A DNA stretch of 18,393 nucleotides from Smittium culicis (taxonomy: Eukaryota > Kickxellomycota > Harpellomycetes > Harpellales > Legeriomycetaceae): positions 1 through 18,393 of the forward strand of contig LSSN01003335.1 of NCBI GenBank assembly GCA_001970855.1, written 5' to 3'. The notes below the pieces were generated by a model. The model saw nothing but the letters and a program-made list of their open reading frames with translations, was not told where the DNA came from and made no database searches. Within the stretch, counting starts at the first letter, position 1; each line of letters opens with the position of its first letter. Shown piece after piece: positions 1 to 11,540 of this stretch. The position numbers and the translations under genes are program-made.

Positions 1-1820
1 TTGGTGAATTTTTTTGGACAATCGCCATTATTCTGGGTTCTAGATCCTACAAGTGGCATAAATTAACATAATTTATATAGCTACTAATAGTGCAGTTTTC
101 ACAGAAGCCCAATATTTTAGTGGGATGATAGGCGTTTCTATTCTGAAAATACAACACTAGCCTATTATATCATAAATTTCGAAGAAATAACCTCAACATA
201 ACTGGTGGGAATATGAGATCAGATTTGGAAACACTTCCTGAAAACAAAAACTCGTTACCAAGAAATAATTTCCCCTTCACTCCTGGATGCATTAGATGCG
301 TTGACTAGAATAAATGTCCAAACTGATTTTTCCCCATCGCAAAAGACATTCGATTCTCTGAAATCACGTTATGGTCCCCACGACGTACAAAATTTTGAAC
401 ACTATCAGAACAGAAAGCTAAAATATTATCAATTATGGTTCAAAGAATACTAGGAATTGTTTCAGAATTCATTAGCCTAAAAATCGTGCGAGTTCAATAG
501 TCCGAACAGTTTCCCGGGATAGAATAAGAAAAAACTATTTTTCCAGAAGGTATACAATTATCGAATTTGAATGTTACTAGTAACTCAAATTTTGAAATCA
601 GCAATATTAAATCAAGGTCTGATTACTCTATTTGCAGCCCAAGTGCTGTTACTGCAAGCGATAGCTATGAAACCAGAACAAAAAATCGGAAAATCATCAC
701 TATCGGAATACTCGCGCTGGAGTTTGATGTTATTTTATTAACATAGTTGTCTTCTCAAAACGCAAAGTCTTGTAAATTATGGCTTCAGCTTTATAATTTC
801 AAAAAAAAGACTTTTCCAACTTCAGATCAGGTAGAATTCTGCTAAGAAATACTGTTTATATTTTCCAATCTCGTAATAGGTATCTTCACATATTATGGAC
901 TATAAATATTAAACTATGTTGCAGACATCCATAATGAAATGAAGCTAACTGTATGCTCAATAGGATCGTAAAAATTTGTCTCGCGGAGGTTAACTGAGGA
1001 ACCCTATCGGATAACTAGAAATATGACTTATCTTTAGTTTATGAAGAAAATGGATGAAAATTCAAGCAGGCCTTTCGTTAAAAAAAATCGATATTTCTGC
1101 AATAATAGAATTTTTGAGGCCTTGAGGGCCCACAAATAATCACATTGACAAACAAGTAGCGACCGAAATATGTTGTTTATTTGCAGAAAAAGATTTCTGG
1201 GATCCATCTCCATTAATTAGATTGAAAGTTCCCGTAGCAGCTTAAATAAAGGTGGAAATTTTTTTCGACATCTGACCCAGAGGAAGAATAGGATTCCAGT
1301 TCATTAAAAGGCTCTGGACCAATACGGCAAACACAAGCCCAATAATTTTGCAGGCTGTAGTTTATAAAATATAAAAAGAAACAGTTATGTTCAACATCTA
1401 TCAAAATTCGCATTAAAATAAGAGCTAATATACAGTAGGCAGATAGAAAAGGATCATAAAAGATAGCAAGAAACCTCTTTTAGCAGAAAATATAACATGA
1501 TAAATTGTGTCAATTTCTAGTTTAATTCAGAGAAGACCCTAAATTCCCGAACCCTGTGAGCAGGGAAATCAGAGTCACGCTGGCGACCAGTGTAGAGGTA
1601 CAAATAGATGATATAATTTCAGGCACGTTATGGTCTATCTTCACCATCTTCGATATGTATTGTCAGTTCACAAGAAACCCATCGAATGACTTGGGGGAGT
1701 AAATATTAAATCTAGAGCTCCTTAATGCCTCCGCTCCAAAGAGCTTGATAATTACGTGTTATTTTTAATTACCAAACTTGGCTATTTCTAGTAAAGTTTA
1801 GTAGGCATGGGAGATTCTGA
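1..1820. other. Decayed coding-like block, no intact gene recognised
   Basis: This stretch is visibly richer in G and C than the intergenic DNA further right, yet no frame stays open beyond about 80 codons. The longer stop-free pieces on the + strand are 217-453 (78 codons, ending KYYQLWFKEY then a stop), 528-746 (72 codons) and 1526-1702 (58 codons, with REIRVTLATSVEVQ). On the - strand there is an open piece at 1213-1413 (66 codons). None matches a family I recognise, and I could not join them with convincing GT/AG introns. The composition plus scattered stops and frame changes fits a relic of a mobile element or a dead gene. It could also be the edge of an intron-rich gene that I failed to reconstruct. 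The call is inference. Confidence 0.35.
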
Positions 1821-2138
1821 ACGAAGAAAGCACATTGTTCCGGTTTTTTTTATTGGTTTGAATGTTCATAATATGCTAATATTATCGGCGAAATTTGGAA
1901 GGAATTTCGTTTTTCCTATTTTTTCATTTAAATTTGTTATTTTTTTTTGCTAAAAAATAGAATTAATTTTTCCTATTGGCTAATAATTTTTTACGCGATT
2001 TTGATCATGTAACACTTGGTACTATAAAATGATTCCTTCATAGTGAACCTACCATATTATCTGCTCAAAAAAATCTACGCAAGTGTAGAATAAATTCTAT
2101 TGACTAAAGACGAGTCAATATTACATGCAAACCTTTTC
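1821..2138. other. AT-rich spacer with T runs
   Basis: No gene is seen here. The stretch holds several long T runs (around 1845, 1920 and 1940) and the motif CCTATTGGCTAAT near 1973. It separates the decayed coding-like block from the TTAA-ended repeats. Confidence 0.4.
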
Positions 2139-2334
2139 TTAACCCTGTCCCACTAAGCACTCTTTTTAACTATGAATTAATTGATTCGCCACTGATTTAC
2201 AAACAAATTTATAATTTGATGATACTATACAATTAACCAATAGCTTTTTCTAATTTCAGATTAAATTATTTTAATTGGAATAGTTGGATATATTCGGTAG
2301 ATAAAAAATGACCTACATCCCTTGGAAGGGTTAA
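2139..2334. mobile_element. Candidate piggyBac-type MITE (196 bp)
   Basis: The stretch starts with TTAA followed by CCCTGTCCCAC at 2139-2153 and ends with TTGGAAGGG followed by TTAA at 2322-2334. It is therefore bounded by TTAA on both sides with inverted CCCT/AGGG ends. A TTAA target site and termini starting CCC are typical of piggyBac transposons and the small non-autonomous elements they mobilise. The inner ends also resemble each other loosely, each reaching a T-run about 20 bp in. There is no transposase frame. The terminal repeats are short, so chance is not excluded, but the diverged copy of the left end directly downstream supports a real repeat family. Confidence 0.4.
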
Positions 2335-2337
2335 ATA

Positions 2338-2425
2338 TTAACCCTTTCCTGTCCATCAATCTTAAAAAAAACGAAATTATTGATTCGTTTATAATTATAA
2401 ATAAATTTATTATTTGCTAGTACTC
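2338..2425. repeat. Second, diverged copy of the TTAA-CCCT repeat
   Basis: TTAACCCT at 2338-2345, TTGATTCG at 2380-2387 and AAATTTAT at 2403-2410 repeat the same words at 2139, 2181 and 2205, with a near-constant offset of 198-199 bp. The intervening bases are recognisably related. With the preceding element the start forms an inverted repeat, GGGTTAA-ATA-TTAACCC, at 2328-2344. No matching AGGGTTAA right end was found downstream, so this copy looks truncated or its right end has decayed. Confidence 0.45.
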
Positions 2426-2439
2426 GTCAGCTAACAAAT

Positions 2440-2940
2440 AAATGTATGAGGCTCGGAGTTACAGCATTTTTATCATATCTAATTTGCTAAATTTGGTAAA
2501 CCGCTTTTGGTCTACCGCCCGTCAGTGAGTTAAGAAAAGATAACATATAGCTTTAAAACTAAGAGTAGGACCATCTTGAAGCAGGAGGAACCGATTCGTT
2601 CAGCACAGTCTGAGACATTATCTGTGCACAAGTCCAGCGTTCGACAGCATTACGGAACTCAGCCGTTTAGCAGCTTATTGTAGGAGAGCCAGGTCGATCA
2701 TTCCCACGTTTGGGTAGGAGCCTATTTTTTATTAATCCTGTTAGATGTAGGCTCTGACTAGGAGCTCAATGATAACGAATTCAACTTTGTTGGAACGAGC
2801 TTAATTCAATGACTGCTTGTAACTTCAGTCATCCAGCCTGCTTGAAGCAATGCCTGGGTGGATCTTTCGGTTGGTAGATTGATCCCATTTCCCTTTAGGT
2901 ACGCAGCCGATAGACCGGTAGAGGAATTTATTAGTATTAG
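2440..2940. other. GC-richer island: transposon relic or structured RNA
   Basis: The GC content rises clearly against both flanks, then falls abruptly at about 2940. Two readings are possible. As decayed coding sequence, the + frame 2534-2761 is open for 75 codons apart from one TAG at 2681, and a - strand frame near 2923-2810 is open for about 37 codons. As a structured RNA, there are short hairpins: GCACAG 2603-2608 with CTGTGC 2622-2627; GAGCCTA 2718-2724 with TAGGCTC 2748-2754; ATGACTG 2809-2815 with CAGTCAT 2826-2832. A T-run at about 2947 could serve as a Pol III stop on the + strand. I do not recognise a known RNA family or a known protein. Confidence 0.3.
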
Positions 2941-3357
2941 AATATTAGTTTTTTTATGCCTTGCACCAACTTTATTATTTTTTTAGTTTATTTACCGCAT
3001 ATTTTCTATTATTGTTATCGTACCAATAAAATTCCGTGATTTAAAAAAAAAAAAGCTTTAAAACTGATAAAGTGGAATAAAAGTAGACTTTTTTTTTTTG
3101 CTTAAAAGTTAAATGGGTGCGATGCGCCAATCAAATTAGCCTCGCTTAATAAAGCTTAGCCAAAAATTCAAAGTGCAATAAATAACGAAAGTTATTATAG
3201 ATTCTATTCCCTTTTACATTAACACAATTTTACAATAATAGATAGCTTTTAGATTTGATTCCATTTGATACATAATATACATATTCACAATATATGCTAT
3301 TACCAAATACTTTCTAAAAGTTAATAAAACCAATTCTTGTCCTTGCTTTTATGTATA
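2941..3357 (+). promoter_or_regulatory. Upstream region of the xylulokinase gene
   Basis: This is AT-rich DNA with A and T runs near 3042 and 3090 and the segment GGGTGCGATGCGCC near 3115, which contains a GGCGCATCGC-like GC-rich word. No gene is seen. It must hold the XYLB promoter. TA-rich words such as AATATATGC around 3290 could act as a TATA element, but none is clear enough to name. Confidence 0.3.
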
Positions 3358-5515
3358 ATGACTCTCTTTCTTGGGCTGGACTTGAGCACACAGCAAATCA
3401 AGGGAGTAGTAATCGACAATTCAGGATCTGTTGTATCCGAAGCGCACGTATTGTATGATACCGAATTGCCCAATTTCAAGTAACCATTATTTCGCTTTTA
3501 AAGATCAAATTTATTTTGTAAATCCAAAAAAAATATTAGTATAGAATAATCCTAAGCTTTGATTCTATCTCTATTTATTTCAGAACATCTAATGGCAGAA
3601 TAGTTAAAAATGGCAATCGTGTAACTAGCCCTGTTTTAATGTGGGTAGATGCTTTGGAACTCTTGCTATTCAAGCTTAAAGAGAAATTAGGTTCAAAAAC
3701 TTCAAGCATTAGGGCAATAGGCGGTGCTGCTCAGGTAAAGAAAACGAGAAAATAGTATACAAACAACCAAAATATCAATATTATAAATTCTTTATTATAA
3801 ACTTTAGCAACACGGAAGTGTTTATTGGCGAAACCTTGAATCTGTTCATTTAAGCTCAGAACTATCATTATCCGAGCAACTATCAAATCAAAATGTTTTT
3901 ACTATTTTGGACTCCCCAACCTGGGAAGATTCTAGTACAGCTGAATACTGTGAAATACAAACCGCTCTTCATACTTTCCAAAAAATTGCAACGATAACAG
4001 GCTCTGTTTCTACCGAAAGATTTACAGGAAACCAAATCGCAAAGGTATAATATTTTTTCCTAAGCAACTTCTACTCATAAAATCTGCTGTAATTTGAAGT
4101 GTGCTCTTTTTACAATTGTCGATTCATCATATGCTTTCCATAGATAAAAGCTGAGTATGAATCCGATTACAAAAATACCGAGCGAATATCTTTAGTATCA
4201 TCATTCCTTGCTAGCATTTTATTAGGAAAGTATGCTCCTATCGAAGTTAGCGATGCTTCTGGAATGAATCTACTTGACGTTCAAACAAGGAAATGGTCAA
4301 AGTCGTTATGTGACGACGAGTTACTCTCCAAATTAGGTCCAGACCCAGTTTTCTTTGGCGAAAACCTTGGTTATTTAAATAATTATTTCGTTGAAAAGTT
4401 TGGGTTTAATAAAGGTAAAATTACTTATATATTAATAATATTATTATCTATATTGCAATAACTAATATGTCGAATTTTTGTTATATTAATATTTAAATAT
4501 CATTTTGTTTTCAGAGTGTCTGGTCTGCTCAATGACTGGCGATAATCCTGGAAATTTATCGTTCATCGATAGCTTATCAAAAAGAACAATTTCCGAAGAA
4601 AAAGACAATAGTGACAAGCTCACGATTGTTATTAGCCTTGGAACTAGCGATACAGCTATTTTCCCCATAAACAATTACCCGTATTCCCTTGAGGATCATC
4701 TAACTTCCGCTAATGACTACCATGGAAGTATTTTATCCCACCCAAAATTACCAAATAAATGGGCTGTTCTCCTTTGCTACAAAAACGGTTCTCTAGCAAG
4801 AGAATTTGTTTGTGACAGATTAAATAATCACAGCTCAGAGTCTACCCTAGAAGATTCAAAATGGGTTAGGTTTGATACTGCTTACAACTCAACTCCTATT
4901 TCAAATGACGAATTCGGGTTCTATTACATTTTGCAGGAAATAATACCTAAAGTTTCAGGAATTCACAAATTTTCCAGAGTTATCAGTGAAAATGTACCAG
5001 TAACAGATGACATCATAAGTTTGGGTTCGCCTAGTTCGAAATTTAAGCATAAGATTATCAATGAAAGTTCCATATCGGATTCTGATGCCCGTTTAATAGT
5101 AAAATCACAAATAATGAGCATGAAATTGGACTGCCTAAGAAAAGGACTAGATATAGAATCTGATATTGGAAAACTTGTAATCACCGGTGGCGCCTCTAAA
5201 AACGATCTAATCATGCAAACAATCGCTGATGTGTTCAATCTCCCTGTATATACTATCGATGATATGAAAACCTCTGACTCAAATAGCGCTAGCGTAGAAA
5301 TCTCCTCACTATCTATGCCCGCAATGGCTGGTGCCATATCTGCCTCCTTAATCCACTTCAAATCCCAGCTAAATTGTTCGTCACAGTCAGACAGTATCAA
5401 CCCTTCATACACTTTGAAGTTATCAAAGACGCCCATTGACCAAAATTCTAGAAATTATAATGATCAAATGAAAGATTTCTCGCTACTACGAGACCACTTG
5501 GAATCGCTTTCCTAG
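3358..5515 (+). CDS. XYLB: Xylulokinase (D-xylulose kinase), five exons
   Basis: The product phosphorylates D-xylulose with ATP to xylulose 5-phosphate, feeding the pentose phosphate pathway in the cytosol. Exons are 3358-3479, 3584-3734, 3808-4044, 4144-4414 and 4515-5515, giving 593 aa. All introns are GT...AG, 73-104 bp, and phases close. The FGGY-kinase fold is clear: [11 protein letters not shown] (6-16, N-terminal phosphate loop), TSPVLMW (55-61), QQHGSVYW (91-98, across an intron), [10 protein letters not shown] (161-170), SDASGMN with Asp207 as the expected catalytic base, GDNP (269-272), SLGTSDT (301-307, second ATP-binding part) and GGASKND (485-491). The order and spacing follow animal XYLB proteins, with extra length mostly in the C-terminal half and tail. 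The ATG at 3351 is out of frame, so 3358 is the start. No substrate-binding motif appears lost. I am very sure of the family. Confidence 0.95.
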
Positions 5516-6972
5516 ATTTGAATTCTCCCATTCCAAGTATTATAACGATCTATTTCTTTAGAAACTGTTAATTTTCCTTTTAAAATTTTCTTTCTAGTTA
5601 TTCATTTACTTTAACCCCCATTTAATTTATTATTAACATTCTCAGTATATATATCTTCATACATATTTTTATTATGAATTTTTTATTATATTTAAAATTA
5701 ACAATAATAGACTTTTTCCTTTCTAGTATCAACTTTTATTTTTATTTTGAGCCTGATGTCTCGTTTATTAATTTACCAATTTGCTTTTTGCCTAATTAGT
5801 AAACTAATAAAAATATAAAATTATTTAATAGAACCTATTACATTTATTAATTCCTTTATTTTTTTTTTTTGGAATCTTGAGCATTGATGAGTTTGTTGAA
5901 TTTGTAAGCACAATCAAATGTGCTAGATCATTAATTATAATGATTATCTCTAAATATAACGACGATAGTTTATATCGATAAGCGTCTAATTTAACTTGTT
6001 TAGCAAAACTATTTAAAGTGTTAAAAGTGCTATTAATATTATAGAGAGATTATAGCGGAGTTATCAATATTATGAATCATTTTTTTTATATTTTGCGTAT
6101 TTAAACATAGTCCTCTTTCTAATCTAATTTTAGAGAAATTGTGAAAAAAGATATTTTTTACAGTTAATAATACTTTTGAATATATAGAAATCATTATTAG
6201 TATAGGCAGAGCCTAAAGTTCATATCTAATAGTTGTTTGAATTGATCTAAACACAATAACAAAGATTAAATCTGTACTACATAACATAAGAATGTTTATT
6301 CAAGTCTCGAGCATCAGTTTCTATATATTTTTGCAGAATAGTGATAAAGATAATACAGACTACTACTTAATTTTCTATACTATAATTTTTATTACTAGCT
6401 CATTTTATTTCGCTTAATTTTATTATTTAAAGTTTCATGTTTAGTTTTATCAAGTGAGATGGTTACAATTGAAATTTCTCCTCCCCTCATCTAGTAAGAA
6501 TTAGAGTTCACACTAAAAAGTTCAATATATTTTAACATAAATACTAATGTTGATAATACTTACCAATGATATTGAGTCACAATTTATTTTTTTACAAGCA
6601 AAAGGTGAATGGGAATAGAGACGTATCTAAGGTATCAGTACTAATGAAGTATTCAAGCTGGAAAATAGCAAACCTATATAAAACATTCAAGCTACAGAAA
6701 ATGAAATCAGAATACTAAAAAATTAGCTGTTAATTTAAGAATGCAAAACTAAAAAAAAAAAGAAATATTATGCTTTGCGGTAAGTTGTCTATAGTTTATT
6801 ATAATTATTTCACAGATTCCTTTATATCACCAAAGCCCAACAAGGATAAAAAAATGTACACGTGTCTGATTTGGTAACTAAGATGATAGAAATAATCGCG
6901 ATATGCTATTATTGAAATAAAATATAAAAAGTTACAGTTCTAAAGAATAAACAGTGGAAATGTTAGTTATAT
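5516..6972. other. Gene-free AT-rich gap between convergent genes
   Basis: These 1.46 kb separate the 3' ends of XYLB (+) and NEDD1 (-). I see no open frame of note, tRNA-like cloverleaf, rRNA or repeat array on either strand. Contents are AT-rich sequence with T/A runs (near 5862, 6080 and 6752). Both 3' untranslated regions and polyadenylation signals should lie here, but no single AATAAA can be assigned with confidence. Confidence 0.5.
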
Positions 6973-9900
6973 TCAGTGCTTTTTTTCCCTTCTACTCCAC
7001 TCGTTATTAAACGGATCATATTCGCGAAGTCTTTTGTTTTCATTTTCCAAGTATTCAATACGATTAATAAGGGATTCTTTTTCTTTAACCAGTGAATTTA
7101 GTTTAGCCAACTGGTTATTGATTGAAAAGCTTTGTTTGATCGTATCAAGATGGATATTCTGTAAATCAGTTTTTATTTCGTCTTTGAACTGAAATAGGCA
7201 GTCTTCGATAGTTGATTTTATAAATTGCGCAGTAAATTCTGCTGAAGCGTTATTAGAAATTGAAGTAGAATTACCCAAATAGTTGGAAGCATTATTCAAT
7301 GTTGGAGTTTTAAGAATTCCAGGAGACTTGCTAAAAAAAACATTACTTGCACCGCTAGTTATGGTAGTTTTGCTTTTGCTAAAAATACTAGTTGGGGTTT
7401 TTTGAGTTTTAATTTTATCAATGCTACGGTTAGCAGTAGGAGTTTTTTTAGTTGGAGTTTTAGATGGATTAGATTTGGCTAAAGTTTTTTTTACTGGCGT
7501 TGATTTTACATCATTTTTTTTTGTGTTCAAGCTTTTAAATGGCGACTTGGGAGTTGAATTTGATTTTCTTGGACTATTACTAATATGTAGAGATGTAAAA
7601 TTATGTTTTAGGTTTGATGAGAGTGTTGGAATTGGCAAAAAAGGCTGAGTAGATTTTAAATCCGAGTTAGAAAAATTACTAGAATCAATTTTATTTAGTA
7701 AGTGTGAGTAGCTTTTTTTATATTCGCTACTTTTTACAGTATTGAGAAAGGTTTTATCTGAATTCTGAGAAATGGGTTTATGTATCTTGTCTATAGGCGT
7801 ATTAGTAAGAGTGCCATTTTTATCAAGGATTGGTTTATTCTTTTCAGCAATATCAAGCGAGCTTAATTTGTTGTTATAATTTAAATTACTGCTAGATAAA
7901 GTGGTTTGAGAAATGTTACTGTTGTCTAAGTTGTCCTTATTTTTGGATCCATTTTGAACGTCGGCTTTATGATTAGACAATGTGCTTTTAATTTTGTTTG
8001 ATCGACTAGAGGGTGGGATTAATGATATACTATCTCTCAGAGAAGTTCGTCGTGAGCTAAATGACGTGCGGATTGGTTTATTAGTGACCGAAAGTCTATT
8101 AGTAGAATTTTTGCTGGATATGCATTCAATGTAATTATTGATATATTGATTTGAAGGGGTTTTAGTACTATTTTTAAACAGAGTATTTGATTTATCTTGG
8201 CTTTGGGTTCTAGATACCAAGTCTAGATCTTGAATAGGATTCGAAGTAGCATTAATTATTTTATTTGATGGTAATTCAGGAGAAGCCTCAGGACTATCCA
8301 AAAAGGATAAGAGATTTTTAAAGGTGTTTTTTTCAAAAGATTTAGTACTTTTTTCTTCAGGTGTAGTGGGGTTTATTTCAGGAGACAAATCAACTATGTT
8401 GGTATCATATCCAGAAGTATTACTTAATCTATTTGAGACATAATTGTTTACTTTTGGCGAAGGATTCTTTTTTTCTACACTTTTTAGGTCATCATTAAGG
8501 AGTGGAATTGGCAAATTAATTATGGAGTCGGAATTACTAATACTAGTTCCAAATTTTGTTGAATAATCTTTAAAACCAGCTGTTGAATTTATACTAATAG
8601 AAGATAGCTTTGCAAGTGGTTTTCTAGAAACGATACTTTTTTTTAAACTTGATGAGTAATCTCTGTTTTTAGCTATTTTTGAAGATAAAGAAGTTGAAGA
8701 AAATGTATCTATTTGGTTAGAATGGTCAATATTTGATATATGGGATGAATCAGAGTCATGGTTTGAAAATAGCGATGATTCATTTCTCTTCTCTTTAACA
8801 GGCGTCAAAAAGTCAAAAAGAGCAATATCATTAAATGAAGAAATCTTATTAGAATTGTTTTCAGAAATTTCATTGGGAGATAAGCTTTTAGGTGACGGAA
8901 TTGTATTTTGAGTTTCAGCCTCAAATGAGCTAATAGATTTTGGTGAGTTAAGGTTTGATAAATTTTTACTTGAAAAATTACTTAGAAAGTTTGAAGAGAA
9001 ATTATTTTCAACAGGAGAATGTATATAATTGCTAGGTGTATGAGCTTTATATGTAGAATCCTTTTGTTGTGATATAGAAGGTATTACTGGAGACGAGTTC
9101 AATATGGAAATTAAATTTGATTTAGAGTTTGAAGAATAGATTGCATCTTTAATTTGTGAGTAAATACTAAAATTTTTTGAGTTTTTCCTCGATGAGCTTT
9201 GAGGAGTTACGTTATTTAGATTAGAAAATTTTGAAAGCTTGAATGATTCCCTTGAGTTTTTTGTAATAGGGGTATTAGGGGTATTGGATATAAGCTCGTC
9301 TTCAGAAGTTATAGTTTCATTTGAATAACTAGTATTATTTAGTGTTGTGGAATGATAGTTTTTTGACTGTGAAGGGTAAGTATAACTATTTTTGAAAAAA
9401 GACAAAGAATTAACTTGCTGTTTAAGACCAACGTATCTGTCCCAAATAGGAGAGGAAAACTTGCGAGCATCATAAAAAGAAACTTTTCCATAAATGTCAC
9501 CAGTGTATACCCCATAATTATCGCCAATTTCGAGAGCTGATATAGGGCAAGATGATTTCAAAGCAAGTACTGTCGATTTCTTATTGCCGGTATCAGATAA
9601 GCATATGTAGCCATCAAGAGCAGAAGAATAAGCAATTTTGGGGAAAATGTGAGAAAACTTTATAGAAGTAATTGGAGTTAGGTGAACTTGAGGGAGAATA
9701 CGCAAAGGTGCAGACTTTGTATAAGTGCTATCGAAAAGTTGTAGAGTACCAGATTCACCACCAGCTAATAAAATGGAATTCTGAGTAGAGTTAAGTTGCA
9801 AAGACTTGATTTTCTAATAAATTTTTAGGTTGTGTAAATATTTAAATACATAAATAATAAAGATTAGCTAGCGATACGAAGGGTATTGGCTAGGCGCAAA

Positions 9901-10872
9901 AAGTGAGTGATTAAAAATCGGTTTAAGGAAATGTAGTATAATTCAAGTTGAAGGCTTACCTCTTTTTGTATAGAAATTAGGGAAGATTTAACATTTATGT
10001 TTCTATTATAAAATGAAATTTCAGAATGAAAAGAGCTTGCAGAAGAAATGTATTCGGAGTTATGATTAGATGTTAAAATATCAATAGGGTGTTTTGTGGA
10101 CTAAGAAGTAATAAATATTATTAATTAAAATTTAAGCAAATAATATATAATGAGAAAGAGAATGAGTTGCGAATCAGAAAAGGTTTAAATTTAAAGAATA
10201 AATGCAAGCACAAAAATTATTTTGTTGCATAATAAATTCGAATAGTCTTACATATAACGATTGAAGTACAGACGAGGTTTTAAAGTTATAAATTTTTATA
10301 GATTTAGACTTTAGATCAGAAAATAGTATACAGTTTTGTTTCATGTTATCGTAAGCAAAACATGAGATATTTGAATCAAAATCCTAATGTTCAAACTATA
10401 AGTTAAATAAAAAGTATAAAATAGTTAATCGAATAGATATCGAATGAGAGAAGTATACATTTTCAAAGGTCATGAGGTTATTTCCAAGGGGATCAAAAAA
10501 TTTAATAATATTTGAAGAATTTGTCAATCCAAGAATCGGATCTATTAATTTTGAAACGGTTTTCATTAAAACTAATTAATAATTGAAATTGAATATAAAG
10601 AAAATAAACTGTAAATTGGTAAGGAATTAAGGGAAAATACCGTTTCCTAGCCACGATGAGAAGGTGACTTGAGTTTTATATTTATCGTTTCTAAAAGGTT
10701 CAAAGATCGAGCTGGAAGATCCATAGTTTGTTAGTTGAATATCGTTGTCATCATCGACTTTAGAGCCTGAGAAAGAGTTTTCTATCCTATTGGGTTCAGA
10801 TTTAGAATTTTGAGGAATCGATAGATCCCATACTTCGACGAAAGAGCTTGTAGATGCTGCGATTATAGGCAT
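6973..10872 (-). CDS. NEDD1: NEDD1/GCP-WD gamma-tubulin complex targeting protein, five exons
   Basis: NEDD1 (GCP-WD) recruits gamma-tubulin ring complexes to microtubule-organising centres and spindle microtubules. Exons on the - strand are 10872-10641, 10571-10459, 10383-10252, 10100-9960 and 9813-6973, giving 1152 aa; phases close. Residues 1 to about 346 form a WD40 propeller: VEVWDL near the start, SNIIKFFD, and later blades GTLQLFDS, GYICLSD and GKVSFYDAR that parallel human NEDD1. A long Ser/Asn/Lys-rich, probably disordered linker follows (about 350-1070) with many SP/TP sites and a basic KTPT-rich part (about 970-1045). Residues 1073-1138 are a predicted coiled coil ending RIEYLENENKRLREY, closely resembling the gamma-tubulin-binding end of human NEDD1 (EIERLREENKRLR). 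The start has an in-frame stop upstream. The last exon's frame opens before TTG 9801, which is internal. The family call is firm and the linker details less so. Confidence 0.9.
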
Positions 10873-11540
10873 TTGTTGAGCATTTATGGGTTTCGATTAT
10901 AATGGTTTAATGGAAAGGGAGAAATGATACAAACAGAGAAGAAAAGTTAATTATCTAGTAAGATACAAAATAAAAGCCGAATGAATAAAGCTTTTCTCAA
11001 TTTGTTAAAAAAGGGCTACAATAAATAGCGTTTGTTATATTTTTTAAATCTGAATAATATAAAATAGACCTTTGATTTGCAGCGCTAATAAATTTTATGA
11101 AAGGTAAAATAAAATTTTAAAAATAATACAAATGAGGCTGATTGGCTAAAATACCTAAAAGTAAATAACTTAATTACAGATTGAATTTCAATATCAAATT
11201 AGTATTATTAGCAAATAAAATAAATGTAATAATATGAAAATTATTAGTAGTAAACTTGTAAAATATGGTATTTGTAATAGCACGAATTTAAATGTGATAT
11301 TGGTTAATATAAAGAAAAGTTCGTTCATTTATCAATTTTTTTCTAAGTATTGTAATGTATCTTAAATAATCTTTCAGTAAACAAATGCATCAGAATTGTA
11401 AAAAATATTAACTTGCAAGTTAAAAGTAAAATATATATTCTATGATCGAAGAAATATCTGGTGAAAAAAATAGTAAAGTGTTTTTAATAATAACAAAAAA
11501 TTATAGTTAACCAAAACATTTTTATTGCGCTTGTTATTTC
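10873..11540. other. Intergenic region, NEDD1 promoter side
   Basis: This AT-rich DNA lies between the NEDD1 start and the 3' end of the J-protein gene; both genes run leftward. It should hold the NEDD1 promoter and the J-protein 3' untranslated region. I see no gene, clear TATA element or repeat. Confidence 0.45.

Noticed and set aside
2505..2530. ACCGCCCGTC, a word found near the 3' end of small-subunit rRNA
   Set aside because: The flanking bases do not follow rRNA on either side, so a chance match is more likely than an rRNA fragment.
2850..2930. D-arm-like CGGTTGGTAGATT suggesting a tRNA
   Set aside because: No acceptor stem, anticodon arm and TTC arm can be folded around it with normal spacing.
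4963..5436. 157-codon open frame on the - strand
   Set aside because: It is the antisense shadow of XYLB exon 5, which has clear kinase motifs on the + strand.
5516..6972. Possible box C/D snoRNA, from TTGATGAG near 5884
   Set aside because: The C box is imperfect and no D box or pairing terminal stem was found nearby.
7421..7648. 75-codon + strand frame, hydrophobic
   Set aside because: It is the antisense of the Lys/Thr/Pro-rich NEDD1 linker; its hydrophobic look comes from that composition.
9799..9801. TTG as the start codon of a separate 942-aa protein
   Set aside because: The frame continues upstream to an AG acceptor at 9814-9815 and joins four exons that complete the WD40 propeller from ATG 10872.
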